The notes under the pieces are model-generated. The model saw only the letters and a list, made by a program, of their open reading frames with translations. It ran no database searches and was not told the origin of the DNA. The position numbers and the translations under genes are program-made. Positions 8,045-17,514 of a stretch of 64,000 nt of DNA are shown here, in pieces. Each line of letters opens with the position of its first letter. The stretch's first letter is position 1. The DNA comes from Winogradskyella sp. (GTDB lineage Bacteria > Bacteroidota > Bacteroidia > Flavobacteriales > Flavobacteriaceae). Where the stretch lies: positions 998,311 through 1,062,310 of the forward strand of contig PBLD01000001.1 in assembly GCA_002722255.1 (NCBI GenBank), written 5' to 3'.

Positions 8045-9988
8045 ATGAAGAAACTATCATTAGTTATTACTTTTTTTTCAATCGTTTTAATGTGGTCTTG
8101 TAAAGAAAAGGCAGATTCTACTACGACTGAAACTGAAGATAAACCATTACCTGAATTTAATGATGTTGAAAAGATTGAACCGCCATTTTGGTGGACAGGC
8201 TTTAAAAACAAATCACTTCAACTTTTGGTTAAACATCCAGATATAGGGAAGTTTATTCCAGAAGTTGATTCTGGTGATGTTTCTCTGGTCAAATTTCACA
8301 AAGCAGAGAGCCCAAACTATCTATTTTTAGATTTAGAAATTGCAGAAGGAGCAAAACCTAATAAATTCAATATTATTTTTAGAGAAAACGACTCTATTGG
8401 ATTAGTGCAAACCTACGAGTTAAAAGCTCGAGAAAAATCTGCTGAAGATTATGTAGGTTTCAATAGTTCTGATGCTATTTATCTTATCACACCAGACCGT
8501 TTTGCAAATGCCAACCCAGATAACGATGAGGTTGAAGGTTTGCTGCAGCAAGGTATCGATAGAACTGATGGTTATAAGCGTCACGGTGGCGACATTCAAG
8601 GTATTACAGAGCATTTAGATTATATTGATGAAATGGGCTTTACTGCTGTTTGGCCTTGCCCAATTTTAATCAACGATATGTCAAGTGGCTCATATCACGG
8701 CTACGCAATGACCGATTTTTATAAAGTAGACCCTCGTTTCGGAACTTTAAATGAATACAAAAATTTAGCCAACCAACTTCATAATAGAGATATGAAACTT
8801 ATTATGGACCAAGTGGCTAACCACTGTGGACTAGAACATTGGTGGATGAAGGATTTACCATTCAAAGATTGGGTAAATTACCAAGAACATTACGAGCAAA
8901 ACAAGGATAATTGGGATTGGAAAACCACTAAAATGTCTAACCATAGACGTACTACAAATCAAGACCCTTATGCTTCCGAAGCAGATTACGAAGGCATGTC
9001 AAAAGGCTGGTTTGTGCCAAGTATGCCAGATTTAAATCAGAAAAATCCATTTATGGCCAAGTACATTATTCAAAATAGTATTTGGTGGGTAGAAGTTTTA
9101 GGTTTAGACGGAATTAGACAAGATACGTATCCTTATCCAGATAAAGATTTTATGAGTGATTGGGCAGGAGCCATTATGACCGAATATCCAAACTTCAGCA
9201 TCGTTGGTGAAGAGTGGAGTTTAAATCCGTTGCTAATTGCATATTGGCAAGAAGGACATCAAAATACGGATGGCTATGATTCTAATTTAACATCGTCAAT
9301 GGATTTTGCAATGCAAGCTAAATTAGTTGAGGCTTTAAACGAAGGCGAGGCTTGGAATAGTGGTTTGGTTAAAATTTACGAGGCTCTAGCAAATGACTTT
9401 GCATATACAGCACCAGAAAAGATTATGGCTTTTCCAGATAATCACGATATGAGCCGAATCTTTACACAACTTAAAGGCAATGCTACAAATACTAAAATGG
9501 CATTAAGTTACCTGTTGATGTTGCCTAGAATTCCTCAAATCTATTACGGAACAGAAATCTTAATGGATGATTTTGATAAGCCTGGAGACCACGGATTAAT
9601 CCGCACAGATTTCCCTGGAGGTTGGCAAGGCGATACTGTAAATGCATTTACAGGAGAAGGCTTAACAGAAGCACAAAAGAATATGCAATATTTCCTTAAA
9701 AAAGTACTTAACTACAGAAAATCTAGTGAAGCTATTCACAGAGGCAAGACAAAACATTTTGCACCTTTTCAAGGCACTTACTTTTTATACCGTTCTAATA
9801 GTGACGAGACAGTGGTTCATATTATGAATAAAAACGATGAACCAATTGAAATCGATTTAAAGTATCACGAAGAAATGGGATTAAAAGGTAAAACCTTAAA
9901 AAATATCATTACAGGAGAGACTTTAACTTGGGATGATAGTATAAAGCTTAACGAGAAAGGAAGTTACATTTATTCCACAAAATTGTAA
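8045..9988 (+). CDS. GH13 neopullulanase/cyclomaltodextrinase-like lipoprotein (SusA-like)
   Basis: Envelope alpha-glucan hydrolase of 647 aa. The N-terminus is a lipoprotein signal with lipobox IVLMWSC. A cyclomaltodextrinase N-domain follows (about residues 38-130, PPFWWTGFKNKSLQLLV). The catalytic barrel shows the four GH13 regions: MDQVANH (near 254), GIRQD with nucleophile Asp near 359, VGEEW with acid Glu near 389, and FPDNHD (near 463). The domain order resembles Bacteroides SusA neopullulanase. It probably cleaves cyclodextrins or linear dextrins. It starts 37 bases after maltose phosphorylase in the same operon. Confidence 0.9.
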   Translation: MKKLSLVITFFSIVLMWSCKEKADSTTTETEDKPLPEFNDVEKIEPPFWWTGFKNKSLQLLVKHPDIGKFIPEVDSGDVSLVKFHKAESPNYLFLDLEIAEGAKPNKFNIIFRENDSIGLVQTYELKAREKSAEDYVGFNSSDAIYLITPDRFANANPDNDEVEGLLQQGIDRTDGYKRHGGDIQGITEHLDYIDEMGFTAVWPCPILINDMSSGSYHGYAMTDFYKVDPRFGTLNEYKNLANQLHNRDMKLIMDQVANHCGLEHWWMKDLPFKDWVNYQEHYEQNKDNWDWKTTKMSNHRRTTNQDPYASEADYEGMSKGWFVPSMPDLNQKNPFMAKYIIQNSIWWVEVLGLDGIRQDTYPYPDKDFMSDWAGAIMTEYPNFSIVGEEWSLNPLLIAYWQEGHQNTDGYDSNLTSSMDFAMQAKLVEALNEGEAWNSGLVKIYEALANDFAYTAPEKIMAFPDNHDMSRIFTQLKGNATNTKMALSYLLMLPRIPQIYYGTEILMDDFDKPGDHGLIRTDFPGGWQGDTVNAFTGEGLTEAQKNMQYFLKKVLNYRKSSEAIHRGKTKHFAPFQGTYFLYRSNSDETVVHIMNKNDEPIEIDLKYHEEMGLKGKTLKNIITGETLTWDDSIKLNEKGSYIYSTKL

Positions 9989-9995
9989 AGTTTTT

Positions 9996-10021
9996 GTCAT
10001 TCCGCACTTGATGCGGAATCT
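9996..10021. repeat. Interspersed hairpin repeat between GH13 and GH31 genes
   Basis: GTCATTCCGCACTTGATGCGGAATCT forms an 8-bp stem (ATTCCGCA/TGCGGAAT) with loop CTTGA. It belongs to the same loose family (CATTCC...GGAATCT ends) as the palindromes that fill the paa cluster. It is the only such copy I noticed in the maltodextrin locus. Confidence 0.75.
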
Positions 10022-10032
10022 ATTTTATTATT

Positions 10033-12540
10033 ATGAAAAACATCATCCTATACATCTCAATTTTCTTCACAACGGTTTCAGTGGTTGCACAAAACCCAAA
10101 CCGTGTATACCAATCGCATCAACTTGAAAATGGAAAATTAAGCGTTACCACTAACGATGGTGAATATATATTTCAATTTTATTCTCAAAACACTATTGAG
10201 ACCACGTTTATTCCAAAAGGCGAAAGTCAAAAAAAAGAAAGTCACGCTGTAGCTCAACATACTAAAAACTCTGATGTGAGTCTTAAAATAACTGATGGTG
10301 GTATTCTAGAATTTATTGGTTCAAACAGTTTAAAGGATTGTTTGCCTTCAAACCTTAATTGCAACTATTTTACAACAGTAAAAATTCAGAAATCACCTTT
10401 CCAAATCTCATACTACTACAAAGACAAATTCATCACTTCCGAAAAACGTGGCTACTACAAAAGTAAGCACGAGCCAATGGATATGGTAAAAGGCAATGTC
10501 GTTGCCGATTCCACTGAAAAAATAGAATTCAACCTATCAAAAGAAGAAGTGCTGTATGGAGGTGGAGCAAGAGCTTTAGGTATGAATCGCAGAGGACATC
10601 GTTTACCATTGTTCAATCGAGCACACTATGGTTACGAAACGCATAGCGAGTTGATGAATTTCACAATGCCAATCGTATTGTCGTCTAATCAATATATGAT
10701 TCACTTTGATAATGCACCAATTGGGTATTTGGACTTAGATAGCAAAGGCGATAACACCTTAACTTACGAAACCGTTTCTGGTCGTAAAACTTATCAAGTT
10801 ATCGTAGGAGAATCGTGGTACGATATGTTGAATAATTACACCAATCTCACAGGAAAACAGCCAATGTTACCACGTTGGGCTTTGGGTAATTTTTCAAGCC
10901 GATTTGGATACCATTCACAAGAGGAAGTAGAACAAACTATAGCTAAATTCAAAGAAGAAAAAATTCCGGTTGATGCCATAATTCTAGATTTATATTGGTT
11001 CGGGAAAGAAGTTAAAGGCACGATGGGAAATTTGGAAGTCTTTAGAGATTCGTTTCCAGATTTTGAAGGTATGGTAAAGCGTCTCAATGATAAAGGTGTC
11101 AAAACCATCCCGATTACAGAACCTTTTGTCCTAACCACATCAAAGAAATGGGATGAGGCAGTGGCTAAAAATATATTAGCTAAAGATTCTGTTGGTAATC
11201 CTGCCAGATATGATTTTTACTTCGGAAACACAGGACTTATTGACATCTATAAACCAGAAGGCGAACAATGGTTTTGGAATATTTACAAAGATTTAACCAA
11301 CAAAGGTGTGGCTGGTGTTTGGGGAGATTTAGGTGAACCAGAAGTACATCCAGATTGGGTACAACATCATACAGGTTCAGCTTCAGAAGTGCATAATATT
11401 TACGGTCACGATTGGGCACGTTTAATTTACGAAGGTTATCAACGCGATTTTCCAAATACAAGACCATTCATTTTAATGCGCGCAGGTTATTCTGGTAGTC
11501 AACGTTATGGAATGATACCTTGGTCTGGCGATGTTAACCGAACTTGGGGAGGACTGCAAAGTCAACCAGAAATTGCGCTTCAAATGGGAATGCAAGGTTT
11601 GGCATATATGCATAGCGATTTAGGTGGTTTTGCAGGTGCAAATTTAGACGATGAGCTTTATGTGCGTTGGTTGCAGTATGGAGCGTTCAACCCAATTTTT
11701 AGACCTCACGCGCAAGAAGATGTACCAAGTGAGCCAATTTATAGAAGTGAAAAAGCCAAGCGATTAGCAAGTTTTGCCATCGCAATGCGATACAGATTGT
11801 TACCATATAACTATAATTTGGTGTACGAAAACCATAAATATGGAAAGCCGCTAATGCGTCCATTATTGTTTGAAGAACCTAGCAATCCAGAATTATTCAA
11901 TTATTCAAAAACCTATTTATGGGGAAATGATATTCTGGTCTCGCCAGTTTTAGAAGCAGGCAAAAAGGAGCAAGAAATTTACTTCCCAAAAGGTTCAAAA
12001 TGGTTTGATATCGAAACCGATAATATTACCGAAGGTGGTACAATAAAAACTGTTCAGTTGCGAGAAGATTTTATTCCGGTTTATGTCAGAGCAGGTGCAT
12101 TTATTCCGTTAACTGATATGGTTCAGACTACTGAAGATTATCGTGGTAGTGATATAGAGTTACATTATTACTATGATCTTAGTATTTCTGAGAGTAAGGG
12201 AAGTTTATATATGGACGATGGTAAGGAAACGAATCCTATTCAGAAAGAGGCTTACGAGATATTAGGCTTTGAATCTAAAATTAAGCAAAGAAATCTTTTA
12301 TTGAATTTTAAATATATCAAGAAATATAATTTTCAGCGAGATGATTTGAGGCTTAAGGTAATATCTGGTCATAAAAAAATTACTTTGATTGTTCATAATG
12401 TTAAAAGCCAACCAAAAAAAATCAAAGTAGGAAGAGAAAAGGTTCAAGGGACATACAATTCAAAGTATAAAACCTTAACCCTAAATGTGAGTTGGGATAC
12501 TTCAACCGAAAAAGAAATTAAAATAAAGCTTAACAAATAG
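10033..12540 (+). CDS. GH31 alpha-glucosidase-family protein, secreted
   Basis: Releases glucose from the non-reducing end of maltodextrins (family inference). 835 aa. A Sec signal peptide ends near SVVAQ. The N-terminal GH31 domain is followed by the barrel that starts at LPRWALGNFSSRFGY. The nucleophile motif WGDLGEP places Asp near residue 431, and SGDVNRTW places the acid/base Asp near 499. The C-terminal beta domains end in a lysine-rich tail. It sits 45 bases after the GH13 gene across a hairpin repeat and one base before the next GH13 gene. alpha-Xylosidase is possible in this family but unlikely here. Confidence 0.9.
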   Translation: MKNIILYISIFFTTVSVVAQNPNRVYQSHQLENGKLSVTTNDGEYIFQFYSQNTIETTFIPKGESQKKESHAVAQHTKNSDVSLKITDGGILEFIGSNSLKDCLPSNLNCNYFTTVKIQKSPFQISYYYKDKFITSEKRGYYKSKHEPMDMVKGNVVADSTEKIEFNLSKEEVLYGGGARALGMNRRGHRLPLFNRAHYGYETHSELMNFTMPIVLSSNQYMIHFDNAPIGYLDLDSKGDNTLTYETVSGRKTYQVIVGESWYDMLNNYTNLTGKQPMLPRWALGNFSSRFGYHSQEEVEQTIAKFKEEKIPVDAIILDLYWFGKEVKGTMGNLEVFRDSFPDFEGMVKRLNDKGVKTIPITEPFVLTTSKKWDEAVAKNILAKDSVGNPARYDFYFGNTGLIDIYKPEGEQWFWNIYKDLTNKGVAGVWGDLGEPEVHPDWVQHHTGSASEVHNIYGHDWARLIYEGYQRDFPNTRPFILMRAGYSGSQRYGMIPWSGDVNRTWGGLQSQPEIALQMGMQGLAYMHSDLGGFAGANLDDELYVRWLQYGAFNPIFRPHAQEDVPSEPIYRSEKAKRLASFAIAMRYRLLPYNYNLVYENHKYGKPLMRPLLFEEPSNPELFNYSKTYLWGNDILVSPVLEAGKKEQEIYFPKGSKWFDIETDNITEGGTIKTVQLREDFIPVYVRAGAFIPLTDMVQTTEDYRGSDIELHYYYDLSISESKGSLYMDDGKETNPIQKEAYEILGFESKIKQRNLLLNFKYIKKYNFQRDDLRLKVISGHKKITLIVHNVKSQPKKIKVGREKVQGTYNSKYKTLTLNVSWDTSTEKEIKIKLNK

Positions 12541-12541
12541 T

Positions 12542-14422
12542 ATGCGTTCAAAATATATAATTGCTTTAATTTTACTTGTATCGCTTATTTTTAGTTGCAA
12601 AAACGAGCCAAAACAAACTATAAAAACTGAAGAAACTAAATCAGTGATGAAAAAGAAAGAAGTCGTATATCAGGTATTTACACGTTTATTCGGAAATACC
12701 AATACCAACAATAAACCGTGGGGAACTTTAGAAGAAAATGGAGTTGGTAAATTCAACGATTTCACGGATAAAGCACTTGCTGAAATTAAGGATTTAGGAG
12801 TGACACATATTTGGTACACAGGTGTACCACATCACGGTGTAATTACTGACTATTCAAAATACGGAATTTCTAACGATGATCCTGATGTCGTTAAAGGTCG
12901 TGCAGGTTCGCCTTATGCGGTTAAGGATTATTATAATGTAAATCCAGATTTGGCTGAAAATGTAGAAAACCGATTACAAGAGTTTGAAGCCTTAATCGAG
13001 CGTTCGCACAACGCAGGTTTAAAAGTGTTAATAGATATTGTGCCAAACCACGTGGCTCGAAATTATCAGAGTTTAACTAATCCTGAAGGCACAACGGATT
13101 TTGGAGCAGAAGATGACAAAACCGTGACTTACAAAGTTAATAACAACTTTTATTACAATCCAGGAGAATCGTTTAAAGTGCCCAATTGGGAAAACGGCTA
13201 TCAACCGTTAGGTGGCGAAAATCATCCCAAAGCTGACGGAAAGTTTGAAGAAATTCCCGCAAAATGGACAGGCAATGGTTCAAGAGCGTCGCAGCCCAAT
13301 ATGAACGATTGGTACGAAACAGTAAAAGTTAACTATGGAATCAATCCTGAAGGTCAAAAAGATTTTGATGAATTACCTGAAGGTTTCGATAACGAAGATT
13401 ACAAAGCACATTATAACTTTTGGAAAGACAAAACAGTACCTAGTTCTTGGGTAAAGTTCAAAGACATTGCCCTGTATTGGACAGCCAAAGGCGTTGATGG
13501 TTTCCGATTTGATATGGCAGAAATGGTACCTGTAGAATTTTGGAGTTATATGAATTCGCACATCAAAATGAAGAATCCAAACGCATTTTTATTGGCTGAG
13601 GTTTACCAACCGCATTTGTATAGAGCTTACATCAAAAAAGGAAAAATGGATTACTTGTACGACAAGGTACAATTGTATGATACCTTAAAGCACGTAATGC
13701 AAGGTCACGGAAGTACGTACAACATTCCTCCAATTCAAGAGGATTTAAAAGATATTGAGCATCATATGCTTCACTTTTTAGAAAATCACGACGAGCAACG
13801 TATTGCGAGTACAGATTTTGCTGGTAATGCTGAAAAAGGAAAGCCAGCAATGGTGGTGTCTGCAACTATAAGCACATCGCCAACAATGGTATATTTTGGT
13901 CAGGAATTTGGCGAAAAAGCCGAAGAAGATTTAGGTTTTGGAGACCCAACCCGAACCTCGATTTTCGATTATGGAAGCGTACCAAGCGTAGTACGTTGGG
14001 TAAACAACAAACAGTTTGATAGTGGCCAATCTACCGAAGATGAAAAAGTATTACGAGACTTTTATAAGCGCTTATTAAACTTCACGATTACCAGTGAAGC
14101 TTTAATGGGAGACTATCAAGATTTGCAACATTACAATCAGCAACATACTGAGTGGTATAACGATAAGGTCTTAAGTTTTGCACGTTGGAGTGAAGATGAA
14201 AAACTCATTGTAATTTCAAACTTTAATGCCGAAAACACCTATGGTTTTGAATTGCAATTACCAGAAGATTTGGTCTCAAAATTAGGTTTGAAAGATGGAG
14301 ATTATCAAGTTGAAGATCAGTTGTACAAGAATTATACGTCAACTTTAAAAGTTGAAAATGGCAAAGCCCAAGTACGTATTGATATAAAACCTTTAGAATC
14401 ATTCATACTTAAAATAAAGTAA
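12542..14422 (+). CDS. GH13 alpha-amylase-family lipoprotein
   Basis: Alpha-amylase-type enzyme of 626 aa with lipobox SLIFSC, so anchored in the envelope. GH13 regions: IDIVPNH (near 163), GFRFDMAE with nucleophile Asp near 322, LAEVY with acid Glu near 351, and ENHDEQ (near 413). A long insertion (about residues 195-290) lies between regions I and II. The gene begins one base after the GH31 stop codon, so it is cotranscribed. Preferred chain length and surface versus periplasmic side are not readable from sequence. Confidence 0.9.
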   Translation: MRSKYIIALILLVSLIFSCKNEPKQTIKTEETKSVMKKKEVVYQVFTRLFGNTNTNNKPWGTLEENGVGKFNDFTDKALAEIKDLGVTHIWYTGVPHHGVITDYSKYGISNDDPDVVKGRAGSPYAVKDYYNVNPDLAENVENRLQEFEALIERSHNAGLKVLIDIVPNHVARNYQSLTNPEGTTDFGAEDDKTVTYKVNNNFYYNPGESFKVPNWENGYQPLGGENHPKADGKFEEIPAKWTGNGSRASQPNMNDWYETVKVNYGINPEGQKDFDELPEGFDNEDYKAHYNFWKDKTVPSSWVKFKDIALYWTAKGVDGFRFDMAEMVPVEFWSYMNSHIKMKNPNAFLLAEVYQPHLYRAYIKKGKMDYLYDKVQLYDTLKHVMQGHGSTYNIPPIQEDLKDIEHHMLHFLENHDEQRIASTDFAGNAEKGKPAMVVSATISTSPTMVYFGQEFGEKAEEDLGFGDPTRTSIFDYGSVPSVVRWVNNKQFDSGQSTEDEKVLRDFYKRLLNFTITSEALMGDYQDLQHYNQQHTEWYNDKVLSFARWSEDEKLIVISNFNAENTYGFELQLPEDLVSKLGLKDGDYQVEDQLYKNYTSTLKVENGKAQVRIDIKPLESFILKIK

Positions 14423-14424
14423 TC

Positions 14425-15849
14425 ATGAAAAAATTAATATTTACCTTTTTTGCAATTGCTCTGTTTGCAAGTTGCAAAGAAGAAAAAAAGGAAACTAAAA
14501 TAGCAGAGGACGAGCCAAAAACCAGTGTTGAAATTGAACCGATTTCAGATGAGATTTTGGAAACGGCAGTAATCTATGAAGCAAATATTCGTCAATATTC
14601 TCCGGAAGGTACTTTTGATGAATTCACTAAAGATATTCCAACTTTAAAAGAATTAGGAGTAAAAGTCATTTGGCTAATGCCAGTCTTTCCTATTTCTGAA
14701 ACCAAACGAAAAGCTACAGGTGGTGAAAATAGCAAATTTGCTTCTGATTTTCCAGAAGAAGAACAAGCTAAATACTTAGGGAGTTATTATGCGGTAACCG
14801 ATTTCACAAAGATCAATCCTGAATTTGGAACTAAAGAAGACTTTAGAGAATTGGTCAATGCAGCTCATGAAAACGGAATCTATGTCATTTTAGATTGGGT
14901 TCCAAATCACACAGGTTGGGACCACGAGTGGTTAAAAAATCATCCAGATTATTACACCCAAGATGAATCGGGTGAGATTGTACATCCTGAAGGAACTGAT
15001 TGGACAGATGTTGCAGATTTAAACTATGACAATCAAAATATGCGTAAGGAAATGATTGAAGATATGCTGTATTGGGTAAAAGATGAAGGTGTAGATGGTT
15101 TTAGATGTGATGTTGCAGGTTCTGTGCCTGTCGATTTTTGGGAAACGGCTATTTCTGAATTAAGAAGTGAAAAGAATGTGTTTATGCTAGCTGAAGCTTG
15201 GGAGCCAGAATTGCTGAAAGGCGAATTGTTTGATATGGCTTATGCTTGGAATGGACATCACTTAATGAATGACTTAGCAAAAGGTGAAAAATCACCTGAA
15301 GATTTTTATGAGTATATGACTAAAGTTTCAACGGATTATGAAGCAAATGATATTCTTATGAATTTTGTTACCAATCATGATGAAAACTCGTGGAGCGGAA
15401 CCATAAAAGAACGTATGGGAGATAAAAAAGACATATTTACTGCACTAGAATATATGATGCCAGGAATGCCATTAATTTATAGTGGACAGGAGTATGATAT
15501 GGAACATCGCCTTAAGTTTTTTGAAAAAGATTCTATTCCAAAAGAAAAAGGAGAGTATTTCGACCTGTTGAAGAAATTAGGAGAGCTTAAAAGTACTAAT
15601 GTAGCTTTGAATGGTGGTAAAGATGCAGCTTCATATAAAGCGATGCCATACTCAGATAGTATCTTAATGTTTGAAAGAAGTAAAGGTGAAGAAATCATAA
15701 TTTTTGTTGGAAACTTTACAGGTAGTGGCAATAGAGTTGTAATTCCTAAAGGGAAATATAAAAACTATCTAACTGGCGAGATTGAAACAATTACACCACA
15801 AGCCCAGCCAATAGAAGCTTGGGAATATAAAATCTTAATTAAACAATAA
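14425..15849 (+). CDS. GH13 alpha-amylase-family lipoprotein
   Basis: 474-aa alpha-amylase-family enzyme and the shortest of the GH13 set. Lipobox LFASC. GH13 regions: LDWVPNH (near 155), GFRCDVAG with nucleophile Asp near 228, LAEAWEP with acid Glu near 256, and TNHDEN (near 315). It starts two bases after the previous stop, and its own stop codon overlaps the next ATG by one base (TAATG), so the tandem GH13 genes are translationally coupled. Confidence 0.9.
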   Translation: MKKLIFTFFAIALFASCKEEKKETKIAEDEPKTSVEIEPISDEILETAVIYEANIRQYSPEGTFDEFTKDIPTLKELGVKVIWLMPVFPISETKRKATGGENSKFASDFPEEEQAKYLGSYYAVTDFTKINPEFGTKEDFRELVNAAHENGIYVILDWVPNHTGWDHEWLKNHPDYYTQDESGEIVHPEGTDWTDVADLNYDNQNMRKEMIEDMLYWVKDEGVDGFRCDVAGSVPVDFWETAISELRSEKNVFMLAEAWEPELLKGELFDMAYAWNGHHLMNDLAKGEKSPEDFYEYMTKVSTDYEANDILMNFVTNHDENSWSGTIKERMGDKKDIFTALEYMMPGMPLIYSGQEYDMEHRLKFFEKDSIPKEKGEYFDLLKKLGELKSTNVALNGGKDAASYKAMPYSDSILMFERSKGEEIIIFVGNFTGSGNRVVIPKGKYKNYLTGEIETITPQAQPIEAWEYKILIKQ

Positions 15850-17504
15850 TGTACAGATATTTTTTAGTAACCATTATAGCTTTTTCAATGCTTAGCTGTA
15901 AAGAAAATAAAAATGTAGTCAAAGAAAAACCAAAGGCACCATTTGTTTGGGAAGGAGCGAATCTCTATTTTCTGTTAACCGACAGATTCAATAATGGTGA
16001 CACATCGAACGATGTTAATTTTGATAGAACCAAAGAAACAGGAAAACTTAGAGGTTTTGAAGGAGGAGATATCAAAGGCATCACCCAAAAAGTAAAAGAA
16101 GGCTACTTCACTGATTTAGGGATAAATGCCATTTGGATGACTCCAATTGTTGAACAAATTCATGGAGGAACTGATGAAGGTACAGGTGTAACGTATGGTT
16201 TTCATGGGTATTGGGCAAAGGACTGGACAAGCATAGATCCAAATTATGGTACTAAAGAAGATTTGCATGAATTAGTAAAAGAAGCGCATTCGAGAGGCAT
16301 TCGCATTGTGCTAGATGCAGTGATTAATCACACAGGTCCTGTTACGGAAAAAGATCCTGTTTGGCCAGAAGATTGGGTTCGTACAGATGTGCAATGTTCT
16401 TATGACAATTACGAACACACTGTCAGTTGTACTTTGGTAAAAAACTTACCAGATATCAGAACTGAAAGCAATGAAAATGTAGAGTTACCTCCGCAATTGG
16501 TTGAAAAATGGAAAGCAGAAGGACGTTATGAGCAAGAAGTAAAAGAGTTAGACGAGTTCTTTGAAAGAACAGGCCATCCAAGAGCTCCACGTTTTTATAT
16601 CATGAAGTGGCTTACAGATTATATTACTGAATTTGGTGTGGATGGTTACAGATGTGATACGGTAAAGCATACAGAAGCCTATGTTTGGGAAGAATTCAAA
16701 AAAGAGTGTGATTATGCTTTTACGGAATTCAAAAAGAACAATCCAGAAAAAGTTATGGATGATAATGATTTTTATCTGGTAGGTGAAGTTTACAACTATG
16801 GCATCAGTGGAGGAAAACTATTTGATTATGGTGACAAAAAAGTCAATTATTATGATGATATGTTCAATGCGCAAATCAATTTCGAATTCAAATGGAATGC
16901 TAAAGAGAATGGTTACGAAGATTTATTCAAACGCTATTCAGGTATTTTAAATGACGAGTTGAAAGGATTCGGCGTACTAAATTATTTAAGCTCTCATGAT
17001 GATGGTGGTCCATTTGATCCTAAAAGGGAAAAACCATTTGAGACAGCAAATAAATTATTATTGTCACCAGGAACATCGCAAGTATATTATGGTGATGAAT
17101 CTGCAAGATCTTTAGTGGTTGAAGACACTCAAGGAGATGCAACCTTACGTTCGTTCATGAACTGGGATGCTGTAAAATCAGATGCAAAAACAAATAAAGT
17201 CTTAGAGCACTGGCAAAAATTGGGTAAATTCAGAGAGCGTCATCCAGCTGTCGGTGCTGGGATGCATCAAATGATAACTAAAGAGCCTTATCTGTTTTAC
17301 CGAAGTTATTATAAAGGAGATTTCAAAGATCTAGTTGTTATAGGTTTAGACTTGTTAAAAGGAGAAAAAGTCATTGATGTTTCTAAAGTATTTGAAGAAG
17401 GCGAATTGCTTCAAGATGCATATTCTGGTGTTAAAGCAACAGTAGAAAACGGAAAAATTACCATAAATTCGAATGCTAATATCATTTTAATCGAAAGACA
17501 ATAA
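15849..17504 (+). CDS. GH13 alpha-amylase-family lipoprotein (SusG-like)
   Basis: 551-aa envelope alpha-amylase-family protein with lipobox FSMLSC. The segment NLYFLLTDRFNNGDTSND at the start of the barrel is typical of secreted amylases. Regions: LDAVINH (near 153), GYRCDTVKH with nucleophile Asp near 268, VGEVYNYG with acid Glu near 312, and SSHDDGG (near 381). Of the four GH13 enzymes here this one looks most like a starch-attacking SusG-type amylase, but that is a judgement from motifs only. The GH97 gene follows 10 bases later. Confidence 0.88.
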   Translation: MYRYFLVTIIAFSMLSCKENKNVVKEKPKAPFVWEGANLYFLLTDRFNNGDTSNDVNFDRTKETGKLRGFEGGDIKGITQKVKEGYFTDLGINAIWMTPIVEQIHGGTDEGTGVTYGFHGYWAKDWTSIDPNYGTKEDLHELVKEAHSRGIRIVLDAVINHTGPVTEKDPVWPEDWVRTDVQCSYDNYEHTVSCTLVKNLPDIRTESNENVELPPQLVEKWKAEGRYEQEVKELDEFFERTGHPRAPRFYIMKWLTDYITEFGVDGYRCDTVKHTEAYVWEEFKKECDYAFTEFKKNNPEKVMDDNDFYLVGEVYNYGISGGKLFDYGDKKVNYYDDMFNAQINFEFKWNAKENGYEDLFKRYSGILNDELKGFGVLNYLSSHDDGGPFDPKREKPFETANKLLLSPGTSQVYYGDESARSLVVEDTQGDATLRSFMNWDAVKSDAKTNKVLEHWQKLGKFRERHPAVGAGMHQMITKEPYLFYRSYYKGDFKDLVVIGLDLLKGEKVIDVSKVFEEGELLQDAYSGVKATVENGKITINSNANIILIERQ

Positions 17505-17514
17505 ATCAATCTTA